From assembly GCA_910574455.1 (NCBI GenBank), contig CAJSYZ010000008.1, positions 310,001 through 374,000 on the forward strand: a DNA stretch of 64,000 nt, given 5' to 3'. Within the stretch, counting starts at the first letter, position 1, and each line of letters opens with the position of its first letter. Source of the stretch: Trichaptum fuscoviolaceum. Taxonomy: Eukaryota; Basidiomycota; Agaricomycetes; Hymenochaetales; Trichaptaceae. The notes under the pieces were generated by a model, which saw nothing but the letters and a program-made list of their open reading frames with translations, did no database searches and was not told the origin of the DNA. Shown one piece after another: positions 35,829 to 45,475 of this stretch. The position numbers and the translations under genes were made by a program.

Positions 35829-38800
35829 ATGGACGTACCATACAGTAACTCGGGCGCATCTAGCGCAGCTCATTACGCCCTTGTTCGAAACGTCGAGAAC
35901 GCCAAATCGTCTCAACACGCAGAAGAACTACTTATCCCGGAGAAGGAGCGTGTGCGAAGGAGGTTGATGGTGAATAGACTTACCCCTGTACGTATCACCG
36001 GCTGCTTTCACCTAAAGATACCTGCTCTAACGAGTCTGATGTAGGCGGAATTGCGAAAAGAATTGACCATCCTTCTGTACTGCCTAAACTCATCGTTTGG
36101 GTCTCTAACATCGGAATCTCTTCAATTCGCACTACCTTCCGCTGTGCACCTTGCTGAGGCTGGTGGTATCGCGAGCGAGAAATATGTCGGTACGTACGCG
36201 TGGTCTTATCATCTTCTCTCGGAACCTTAGCTTATCGCCTGACATACAGGATATTTGTTCTGCGCAGAGGTCATGCCCTCCGAACACGAGCTAGCGCTAA
36301 TGCTTGTCAACACCATACGAAAGGTCAGTCACATCGTCATGATATTGTATACAAGCACTCAAATATAGCTATCTGAAGGATTTGACCTCTACCAGCATCG
36401 CACGAATGGATCTCGCGCTAAACATGCTCATTCCGTTGCCCTCAATGGATGTCATTCCAGCTGTGCAAACTCGAGTTGTCGAGCTCATATCTCACCCCTC
36501 GTCAGTATGTGTCCTTAAGCTTGTAATCTGTGGCATATTTGACTGACATTCCGTGCACGGCATGCCTGGTGTGGACAGACCGAATTAAAGTGCTCGCCTT
36601 GAATGCCTATCTCTCCCTTTCGCGCTTGTCACCTGATTTGCTACAGGATGGTACATTTGTGCAGTCAGTCATCTCGCGTTTGGAGGACGGTGAAGAGTCC
36701 GTGACTCGTGCTGCATTGGAAACCTGCCTCCAGCTCGTCAGCGTACGTACTTTCGCTTCTGCTAGTTCCGCAGGATTTGCTAACTTCAGTGGCAGAATGG
36801 TATCCTCAACAAGAAGCCGATTATTGACCATTGCGTGAAAGTTATTAGTCGCTTCACCGACAAGAAATATGCAAGGCGCGGTGTATACTCAGTATCATTC
36901 AGGCTTAGTGTTCTGTCAATCTTCCGAAGTCTGATTCAGGACGACGCAGAGAACTCAGCTGAATTACAAGTGAACATGTCTGGGATTTACGCGTCCGTTC
37001 TGACAATCATACGACGTGCAGTTCGCGATAATGAGCAGTGTGAGTATATCATAACGCTTTCGTATCTGGCTTCCTGAGCAAATTTGCCTCTTTAGCTCTG
37101 ATCCTTGAAGCTTTTCGTCTGTTGGGCCAATTACCTACTCCTATTGTTTTCGATTCCCTCACCAAAGTCTCAACTCGTCTCCGGGTTGCACAAACCGAGT
37201 CGCAGGTCAACAATTCCGATCAACGACCAACAGAAGGCCAACGCACTAGCGATTACCACCCGATCGCTCGTATACGGCATTTCCTATCCTCTCAATCGCT
37301 CACCGAGCATTACCTCTTCTTGTCGTGTCTGGTTGCGCTGGATGCTTCCCTGTGGGCCGGCATCCCAGTCACGCGAAAGGAGACATTGAATCCAAGCGCA
37401 AGTTTACCTCCCGAAGTGATAAGTGTGCTCGATCAATGGGATGTGGAGCGTATTATGGGGTTTCTTGAAAGTGATGATAAAGGGATAAGGGCTCTTGTAT
37501 GTCTGAGTAAATGTCTCTTGCATCCTATTTCTGACCTACTTTACTTTGTGCACGCGTACATCTTCGAATGTAGACGATCAAGCTCATTAGCTCACTATCC
37601 GGCCTCCTTGATATCTGCTACACTCGTGCAATCGAGGCTTTACGGAAGTCTTCCGAAATCAACGCTGAAGGTCATGGACGTGCCCGCGCTCTGGAGTCAA
37701 GTATAGATCTCGCGTTCGCTGTGTCTTCGACTTCACAAACGTTACCCGAGAGGGAGCCAGAAACTCTCGTCAAGATGTTGAAGGAAATTGCTGAGGTGCC
37801 GAATGGCAAAGGAGACGACTACACCGATGGCGCCTTCATCCAGCAGGTACTAGCTCGTCTTCGAACACGTGCGTCGCTTTTTGTCTCAGTCTGAATTCTC
37901 GGTCTGAATTTGTGACCTCATCCTTTCTCAGAAAACCCTGACAGGCAACGCGCCTTCCTCACCTTTCTTTCCAAGGCACTTCTGTCGGATAGGGAACAAG
38001 ACCTCGGCGTTGCAAATACCACCTTCGACAGCCCAAATACATTGCTTCTCTTGACGTTCCTAGCTCTCATATGCGAGCTTGGCCCACTCCTTCGATCAAG
38101 GGAGAATGTTAGCAATGAATCAGATGCTAATTCTCGAATTGGCCTTGATATTTTGGTTCAACTGCCGGGATTGGCGGAGAAAGCACCGGCACTGGTTCAA
38201 GAGCCTATCGTCCTTTGCTTGTCGCGCCTTGCCTTGTTGCTTCCCCCATCTAATCTGCAAGGCAATGGTGTAACGGAGAAGGCTAGAGTTTCAATCTCGA
38301 GCGTATGTGCAGAGGCGAGTAGAAGGTTACCGAACAAAATTTGCGCGAAAGTCGTAAAGGTACGTTTATCGTTTTCTGAGAAAGATAACCGTGCTTAATC
38401 AACTCGTAGAGATGCGAACAGTTTCTTGATATTTGTATGAGCCCTCGCGTAGCTCAAGCAGGTCTCTGGATGTACGCGATAATTGCTCAGTGAGAATTAA
38501 CAAATTGCTGTCTGCTCTCATTTAAGCTGAACGATCCTTTCCTACCGCTTATAGCTTCCAGAGTTCGCGATTCTTCTGGACGGCCATGGGTCAACCAATG
38601 CGAAAAAACTGTTAAGTCCGATAGTACAGCCAACGTCCCCAGGACCATCTCTTCCGTCATCCCCACCTGGAAGAATTTCGACTCTTAGGGCTAGTCCCGT
38701 CTTAGGTCCGACAAGAACAGGTTCCTCCTCTCCGCTGTCACAGAGCAAGCTCAGATACACAGCCTACGAGCCACCGTCCATACCATCTACCCGGTTTGGA

Positions 38801-38862
38801 CGCGAACATAGGGGTGGCGGAGGGTCTAGTGTGAGCTTGAGTTCGCGCCGGTGCCTGGGTTA
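35829..38862 (+). CDS. Adaptin-N/ARM-repeat protein, AP large-subunit-like
   Basis: Proposed exons: 35829-35987, 36045-36189, 36250-36323, 36379-36500, 36579-36742, 36796-37039, 37096-37496, 37574-37868, 37932-38359, 38410-about 38461 and 38555-38862, roughly 780-800 residues. The N-terminal part (LLYCLNSSFGSLTSE, GYLFCAEVMPSEHELALMLV, NTIRKDLTSTSIARMDLALN, VIPAVQTRVVELISHPS) follows the adaptin N-terminal armadillo pattern of AP-complex large subunits, nearest in feel to AP-4 epsilon. More helical repeats follow, and the end is Ser/Pro-rich. No clathrin-binding ear domain is seen. Almost every intron is clean, but exons 4 and 5 cannot be joined in frame by any GT-AG pair I can find, and the 38461/38555 junction is also uncertain. 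It stops exactly where the right flanking repeat begins, so its 3' end may be missing. Confidence 0.5.
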
Positions 38863-38865
38863 ATC

Positions 38866-39106
38866 AGAGACTACGCTTCCTCAGCATGGTCACCCGAAGC
38901 TACAAGGCGACGTTGGCGGAGAGTGAGACGATCAATGTTATGATCAAAGGCGTAGTTGTCCCCAATGTCACATTACGAGGTGCGCAAACTTTTTCTTCCA
39001 TTACGCTCATCTTTTGTGAGACTGTTGACTTGCAGAGCACGAATTGGAACAATTCGAGGACGGTCCTCCGGAGTATGTCCGAGTCGACCTTACTTTCGCG
39101 GGCCTC
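38866..39106. repeat. Right flanking direct repeat of adaptin-like gene
   Basis: Partner of 35473-35717, same orientation, 3.4 kb away. Confidence 0.85.
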
Positions 39107-40010
39107 TGTCACAAGCACGAATGCTCTCGCAGATGTCGTCCAGTTCTTCTCACAGCACGTGTACGAGGACCTACAGGCCGATGAAAACTCTGTGCTTCCA
39201 ATTTTTCAGGTTGACACGATTCGCTTTTTGTATTCATTCCGAAATCAGGTGAGTATCTACCTTTCATGCAAGACGAGCGCTAATCAACTATGCAGCTCAC
39301 CAAAGAACCCTTCCTTCTTCTCGTTCGTCATCTGCGCTCACCCAACTATATGTATGCAGCGACGACCATTGAGTGGATATTGTTCATCAAGCGTGGCTCA
39401 TCCTTACTTGTGCGTAACTCGATTGCTTCAGGTGAATACCCTCTGATCTTATCATTTGCTTCAACCAGGAAGACATGCGAGAGCTTGCACCTGATATCAT
39501 TGACACGTTACTCAACGATCGAGGCGGGTGGGACGCCGGAGAAAATTGCAGAAAACGACTAGTATCTAATAAAGTGTAGCTCACTATTATCTTGACAATA
39601 TTCTGTTCTTAATCCTATCTGTGCCACTCTTAGGTGTCATGCATGTTATTCTGACCGCGAGATCCGCGATAGCCTCAGAACATGAACAACTGCTACATTG
39701 TCTCGTCGCTACCCTTGCTGCGATTTGCAAGAACCCAAGCAAGTCCTCGTCCGCCTCTTGCGCCTTCCTTTCTCAAGACGCCGCGCAAATGGCGCAGACC
39801 GGCGGTTTATGGCCATCCTGGCCGTTGTGCAGCAGAAACTCATTTCCATGCGTGGGGTTTCGAGCTATTGTAGAGTGTCGTGAGGTACGTACGAGTGCGA
39901 TGTTGAAGCCGTTAATGAAGAGTGTGGTGACGATGCTATTGACACAGCTGCAGATGGCCCGGACGGACGCGTACGTCTATGACTTAGTCTACTTCTTTGC
40001 GTTCGTGATA
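38866..40010 (+). pseudogene. Exportin-2 (CSE1) fragment, copy 4
   Basis: Continues past the shared repeat into later CSE1 exons: TSTNALADVVQFFSQHVYED, FLYSFRNQ (39240), LTKEPFLLLVRHLRSPNY (39297-39350), TTIEWILFIK (39365), ELAPDIIDTLL (39480) and LQMARTDAYVYDLVYFFAF (39950-40005). Stop codons and frameshifts interrupt it at 39560 and around 39660-39890. With copy 3 it could be one CSE1 relic split by the adaptin-like gene. Confidence 0.75.
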
Positions 40011-40090
40011 GCAATTCCTGTGGACAGTGTATATATATATATCATAAATGAATTTTTAATTTTCTCAATCTAATAAAACAAACCAAACCT

Positions 40091-40120
40091 GGGTAGCGGG
40101 CTCTGCTGTGCACCCACAGC
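40091..40120. repeat. Right end of repeat-bounded segment 3
   Basis: GGGTAGCGGGCTCTGCTGTG, as at the other two right ends, then a shorter hairpin (CTGTG CACC CACAG) and divergence. No following leader. Confidence 0.75.
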
Positions 40121-40139
40121 GTTCGCAATTATACTTCAA

Positions 40140-40595
40140 TATACTACATCAGGGAAACTACTTTCTGCTTATGGCATGGGAAACATAAGAGGCTGTCTGA
40201 AATCAAGACAGAGGCTGTGAAGTATTGTCACTTCTTCAAAGGTTTGTCTTTCTTTCAGATAATTCTTACGTTTCTGGACGGTGATTGGCTGAGGAAGGCT
40301 GTCTCAAGTGTTCTGTCCCAATGCTTGACAGCCTTTGAAAGAAGGTACAACACTTTTGGACTCTATCACACTTTGAGACAGCCTCCGATGCCAGTGTTAG
40401 TTGTGTGGCAACTGATGCTTCCTGGCGCTTTCTGATTTAGCTGGTGTGTTGCTGAAGGGTTGCTATTTCATCTGAAAATACACTGAAGGCCTTACCTTGC
40501 TAAAATAAGGAGTGTTTCAGGATGCAAGCCGTCTCTCAGTACATCAGAAAGCAAGTCAGAATCTCAGTGTTCAAGTGTAATAGGACTTAAATTTT
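40140..40595. repeat. Dispersed repeat, copy 1 (interrupted)
   Basis: ACATCAGGGAAACT at 40145 and the long block CTGAAGGGTTGCTA... GGAGTGTTTCAGGATGCAAG ... TTCAAGTGTAATA (40452-40590) match 59010-59215. Between these blocks this copy carries about 250 extra bases, including AGGCTGTC(T)GA-type inverted repeats (40190-40390). It ends about 260 bp before the stop of the truncated eEF1B-gamma gene. Confidence 0.7.
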
Positions 40596-40854
40596 TTTAA
40601 CAAGATTTTGATGCATCCAAAACACTGTGACGGTGATGTGGCACTCAGGCTCCAGCAGTCCAACTTGAATACCATCAGACTTGCTGGTAAGAAATTTTGA
40701 AGGCAATATTCAGAGTGTCAAAGTGCACTCAAATATACTCTTTCCATTGCAAGTATAAGACTGGCAGTATTACTACTACGTACATAAATTGACACTGGCA
40801 GTGTCATATCCGAGGCAAACTCAACATTACAACAACTGCTATTTGAACTTGTGT

Positions 40855-42106
40855 TCATCTGAAGAGTCTGGAGACAGTTCTCTCTCTATTTGAGTTGCTT
40901 GCCTCGCTTAGTGAACGAGCAAGAGACAACATGTAAAGGGCTGAGGCACGTTCTTGAGCTGGCGACTTGCTCGGGGGTTGAATCCTCGATGCGGTCAGGG
41001 GTAGATTCATCGATGCACTCGAAGGTCCAACCATCGACACGGATTTCGCGAAATCATCCTCCTCCTCCTCCACCTTCGGCTTCTTCTCGGCCTTTTTCTC
41101 CTCCTTAGGCTCAGCCTTCTTTTCCTTCGGCTGCGGAACAAACTGCAACGCCTTCGGGATGTATTCGGTCGGTCCGTAGATGTCTTTCACCTTAGGGTTG
41201 TTTGTGATAGTCTCGAAAAATCTGACAAGATGGGTGAGCTCCGCACGAAGGGGCTCATCAATTGTATGCACGAAGGCTTGCTGGAGAAGGGCAGTAGTGA
41301 ACAAGTCAGCAAGGGTGATGCGTTCTGTCACAAGGTATGTCCGTGAGGCGAGGTGAGTATTCAAAGTCCTGAGTGCGCGCGTAAGTCGATCAGTGAACGT
41401 TTGGTGAATCTGAGGTCATTGTTTGTGAGAGCGTGTTGGATTGCAGGATACAGGGAAACATACAGGCTTATTGTATGGAACGATGACATGGAAGAGAAGA
41501 TGGCTGATCAACCTAGCGTTCTCGCCAATCTCACTCGTCGCGAACGACACCCACTGATCGACCAGGGCATACTCTTGCGGTGAGCTGCCAAGCAGGGTAG
41601 AGTTGGGCGCAAGGGAGGAGACTGGAACAACAAGATACAATCAGTAATCTGATGGCAGTGATCAGAGGTGAAAATGAAAAGGATTTATCAGATTCTCGAA
41701 TTCTCGACATCATGGTTAAGACAGGGATAACTGAGAAATACATAAATCTCATCATAAAGAGACCACAACAACAAGTGTTTTTGATGTTCTAAGAGATTGA
41801 GGTTGTGACTCACCGTAACGTGCGATGGCAGTTGACTCGAACAGCAAGAAGCCATCCTTGCCCTCCCATGCTGGGATTTTGCCATGAGGGAATTTTGAGG
41901 TAAATGCGGGGAGCTTATTGTCCTGGAAGTGCGTATAATTTTCAAGGATGTCGATCTGGAGGTCGCCATAGGCAGCAGCGGCGCGAATCTGCATATATTA
42001 AAAGTTCGTTTGTTAATACACACATCTCACAGAGCATTCGATAAGGCAAACGCACCACCTTGCCAATAGGCTGACGAGGAAGCGTCCAGAGGGTGCCGAC
42101 AGACAT
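40855..42106 (-). CDS. eEF1B-gamma, GST-like part only (truncated)
   Basis: Four exons: 42106-42059, 41988-41814, 41621-41464 and 41409-40855, giving 311 residues. The start MSVGTLWTLPRQPIGKVIRA and KFPHGKIPAWEGKDGFLLFE are the thioredoxin-like half, and LVDQWVSFATSEI, TRALRTLNTHLASRTYLV and RITLADLFTTALLQQAF are the GST C-terminal half of translation elongation factor 1 gamma, which anchors the eEF1B exchange complex. A Lys/Glu-rich linker (PKEEKKAEKKPKVEEEEDDF) follows as usual. Then the conserved EF1-gamma C-terminal domain is missing and is replaced by about 65 unrelated Ser/Arg-rich residues before the stop; full-length proteins are about 400-420. Introns keep frame and the GST part is intact, so it may be transcribed as a stand-alone GST-like protein or be a recent relic. 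A full-length gene should exist elsewhere. Confidence 0.8.
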
Positions 42107-43464
42107 TGTTAGGACGAGGTGGTGGAAGGTGGAAGAGATGGAGAGGCTAAGAAAGAACGCGAAGAAATAGTAGCGTCACGGTGTCCGAGTCATGCCATGT
42201 GTGAGTCAGACTGACTCGGAGTGCCAGTGACCGTGAGAAGAACTTTATAACTTGAACTTCAAGTTTCCGGATAATTGAGCACGCGGAAAATGCTCCTTTT
42301 TCCTTTGTCTGCTCCTGCCACCATGTCAAGGTTCGTTGATCAGCGTGGAATTATCGAACCAATCTCTCAACTTCATGTCATGATGTGGGAAGCTTTGACC
42401 GCAGATACCAACTAGCACAAAGAGGAAGAACTTACTAGTACGTGTCGGTCTATCGTAGTAACACCGTCGGTGATGGAGAAGGTCTATATGATGTTGTGAA
42501 TGGTTTGGGTCGGAGTTTCGGTATCTAATGGTGAGTACCATACAGAGCGAACGCTGATGGTAGTCTCTGTCTGTATTCGCTGTAGTATGAGGTCTCTGCG
42601 CCCGAAGTCAGGCTGTTCACGTTGCGGTGAGTCAGTATCGTCGTTTGAAATATCTACTTCTTATATCGTGCTTTCAACAGATCATCTAAACCCCGTGATA
42701 TTGTTAGTACCATCCTTGGGATGAATCTATGCACGTTATTCCCGACCACTCGAGGCGCAAAACACTCACAACAGCTAGTACTAGGTCCTGTACGGCAACT
42801 GTCCGAACGCAAAGCATAACGCCGCAGGACTCGAAATCTTTTTTTGGGAGAAGCGCAAATCTGAAACTACATCTATGCAGACGCTCCCGCTTAGTATATC
42901 GGGCCTCCCCGAGGTGTTTCAAAATTGATATGTACTTCTTGAGCCTCGCGGGAAGAATATGGGTATATACTATGGCCCTCATCTGCGCATCCGCTAGGCA
43001 ATCCTACCAGGAGCAAGCTGTGGCAAGTTGGTTTCTTCGATAAGTATAATATCTTGCATATAGCTTACTACAGTTCTCCCTATAGATGCTATAGTTGAGG
43101 TTAATGGTATTATTCGCGATATATACATCGCCATTATATTGTCCGCGAATTGGCCGGATCTCTGTCCCGGCGAACCCCCGGATAACAGATAGGCTCACAA
43201 CTGCCAGTGGTACTTAGCATCTCTAGGGAGCAGAGCATTTCACGAGCTCGAAGTGATTCTGGCACACTGCACACACAACACACGTATTTCCATCTCTCTT
43301 CCTCGTCATAAATCAGACAACACTACGACACTGGTACAGCCGTGAAAGTAATACAGTTGATCGTCATTGTATCCGCTCATTGACTCGCTCCGCACTCTGG
43401 TGCATGCCAAATCCAACACCGCTACTTTAGACAACATGCTTCCTCAATACGATCAGGGGGCTCT
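42107..43464. other. Intergenic
   Basis: No gene recognised on either strand. Slightly AT-rich at 43020-43140. Small open frames lack motifs. Confidence 0.4.
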
Positions 43465-43911
43465 TCAAGAACTAGCATTGCACAAGACACTCTGTACGGC
43501 ATTCGGGAATCCGTAAACAATCCTGGCGTTCCCACTCCTAGCATTGAACATATTGCTGCTCTGCCCCGCACAGTTCGCGCCTCTGTTCGCAGTACGGCGA
43601 TGTTCGGCCGTAGGATTTTGAAAACAAGTACATCAATCAGCATGGACGTCCCACATTGAAATCACAATTGGTGGATCGACTTACGCGAAGACAAAGCACT
43701 CGCCAGGGGGGCCCACGAAGTCGACCGAGTTCACGTGGGTGTTGAGCGCGGCAGGAATGGCGGTGCACACCGCATCGCCGACGGCGAAGGTCGCGGTGGC
43801 ACCTGTGAAGCCTACACCGGACCAGAACGTGAGTGTCGTCGCTGCACTCGCGGCATGGACAGCAGCGCTGGCGACAAAGAGCTGAGCAAAGAGCTTGTTG
43901 AAGGTGCGCAT
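43465..43911 (-). CDS. Small secreted protein C, cysteine-poor paralogue
   Basis: Two exons, 43911-43685 and 43582-43465, with a 102-nt phase-2 intron at the same position as in A, B and D, give 114 residues. The signal peptide ends HAASA. The mature part TTLTFWSGVGFTG keeps the F-x-G element but has Trp where the others have the first Cys. HVNSVDFVGP matches the SS(V/I) element, and after the intron come GANCAGQSS and NAVQSVLC. Only four of the eight family cysteines remain. Without splicing the frame stops directly after CFVFA (76 residues); the spliced form is preferred because its C-terminus aligns with the relatives. TATAAA lies about 94 bases upstream. D is the closest relative. Confidence 0.75.
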
Positions 43912-44004
43912 TTCTGTGCGTAGTTGTGCTGTATATGTGAAAGCTTTCTGAATGATGCTTGGGCTTTAGAAATTTGTGTCTTAGATATCAGAGAACTCTG
44001 AGCC

Positions 44005-44010
44005 TTTATA
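44005..44010 (-). promoter_or_regulatory. TATA box of protein C
   Basis: TATAAA on the minus strand, about 94 bases upstream of the start codon at 43911. Confidence 0.5.
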
Positions 44011-44947
44011 CGTCCTGCACTCTCGACTACTGTCCCTTTCTTTCATCCCTCGGGACTGTTCTTTGCCCACCATCGGCCAATTTCCTCCGTATTCTGACAG
44101 TCTAGACATATATTCAGGGCATGCTTTCAGGCTACATACAGAAGAGCAGTTTCAGAATTAGAAAGAGCTCTTTCCCTGCTGGCTAGAGTCCTCCTAAGTT
44201 AGGGTTAGCTTCCTGCGGTGAGTCCGGATTCTAGCGTTTCTTATATTTTCCAGTAATTAACGATCCTTGCAGTAGGTTTGGAAGCGCGCTAGAGACTTGG
44301 GCTCCGATACATCCGGAGAGTCTGTATGCTCCTCGTATCCACTGCGCATCTAAGCAGTATGTTTTCTGCCGCGCTTGACTCGAGAATACATTTGTTAGCC
44401 TGTCGCCCGAATAACTTGAAGTGATTGTGAAATGGACCGAGTTCATTATCCCGGCAAACAGTATCTCAGGTACATGAAAACATCATTATGATTATATGTG
44501 CGATCCTGGGACGTTCCATCATTTGTGTAACATATGTTGGAGAAGCATGCTATGCCAAGGACAGTGCTACAGTACATTAATTACAGGCCCGTGGTCCGCT
44601 ACAATGTAACTCTACTGAATCGGCACCAAAGGCGCATATTGCTGCTCATCCCAAACAGTCAAATCGCTCTATTCGGCGCATCAAGCTAGAAGCACCAGCA
44701 GGAATGCGAGACCCTAGAAGAATCAATTGGCCGAGGTCATGTTTGTTGTTTCGCTCTATTAGCCTCATCACTCAAACAAATTAGACGGGCATGGACGATG
44801 CACATCATATTTGACACATTTCATTCTCGACATTCCAGTATTCACATGCCAAAAAAGTTCAAACAGCAGTCTTTACTCGCGATTCCTTCCTATCTCGTTC
44901 CCCAATGATAACGATCCGTGCTCTGGCCAGACATGCATGCAGGCCAA
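44011..44947. other. Intergenic between C and D
   Basis: No gene recognised. Confidence 0.4.
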
Positions 44948-45371
44948 TTAAGGCTCGGAGCAGAAGACGCTCCTGACGTTGTTCTGGAGGTTGTCCGGGA
45001 AGATGGGCACAGGCTGGGGCGTGTTGAAAGTTGCGCTGCATATCCCATTGCAGCTCGTCATCCTGTCAATGATGAATAGACCCCGTATGTTAGCATGCAA
45101 TTTATGTATTCACAAAGCCGATGCTCGATGCCCGAAATATAATATCAACGTACTCGCAGATGAAACAGTCCGCCGTGGGGCCGACGAAGTTGATGGAGCG
45201 CACGCCAGTGCCGATGACGGCGGGGACGGCGACGCACGCCTCGTCGAGGACGTCGATGTCCTGGCAGACGCCCTGAAAGTGCTGCTTCGAGCAGAACGCG
45301 AGCGTCGTCACGGCGCTGGCGCAGTGCACGCCAATAGCGATCAGCCCGAGGAGCTTGGAGAGGTGCTGCAT
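44948..45371 (-). CDS. Small secreted cysteine-rich protein D
   Basis: Two exons, 45371-45154 and 45062-44948, with a 90-nt phase-2 intron, give 110 residues. The signal peptide ends HCASA. The mature part VTTLAFCSKQHFQGVC carries the Greek-key-like F-C-x5-F-x-G, then GVRSINFVGP, DCFICE at the splice junction, SCNGIC and NNVRSVFC. All eight mature cysteines of A and B are present. It shares VGP and a shorter N-terminal part with C, so C and D are sisters. TATAAAA lies about 98 bases upstream, similar to C and unlike the 46-50 of A and B. Confidence 0.8.
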
Positions 45372-45468
45372 GTCTGCTGTTTCAGAGACTGTGGGTCTTG
45401 CGCCTGTGTGCGTGGGGAGTATAGAGTGGTGGCTTGAGGGCTGAGCCTTGAACTAAGGAGTGTTTCTT

Positions 45469-45475
45469 TTTTATA
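45469..45475 (-). promoter_or_regulatory. TATA box of protein D
   Basis: TATAAAA on the minus strand, about 98 bases upstream of the start codon at 45371. Confidence 0.55.

Larger units (their letters stand above)
35162..40100. mobile_element. Repeat-bounded segment 3 with CSE1 exons and adaptin-like gene
   Basis: Begins CCCGCTACTC at 35162 and ends GGGTAGCGGG at 40091-40100, 4.9 kb. It contains CSE1 sequence on both sides (35360-35717 and 38866-40010) of an adaptin-like gene (35829-38862). The spacer beyond its right end starts CTCTGCTGTG as at the other junctions, then diverges. Confidence 0.45.
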
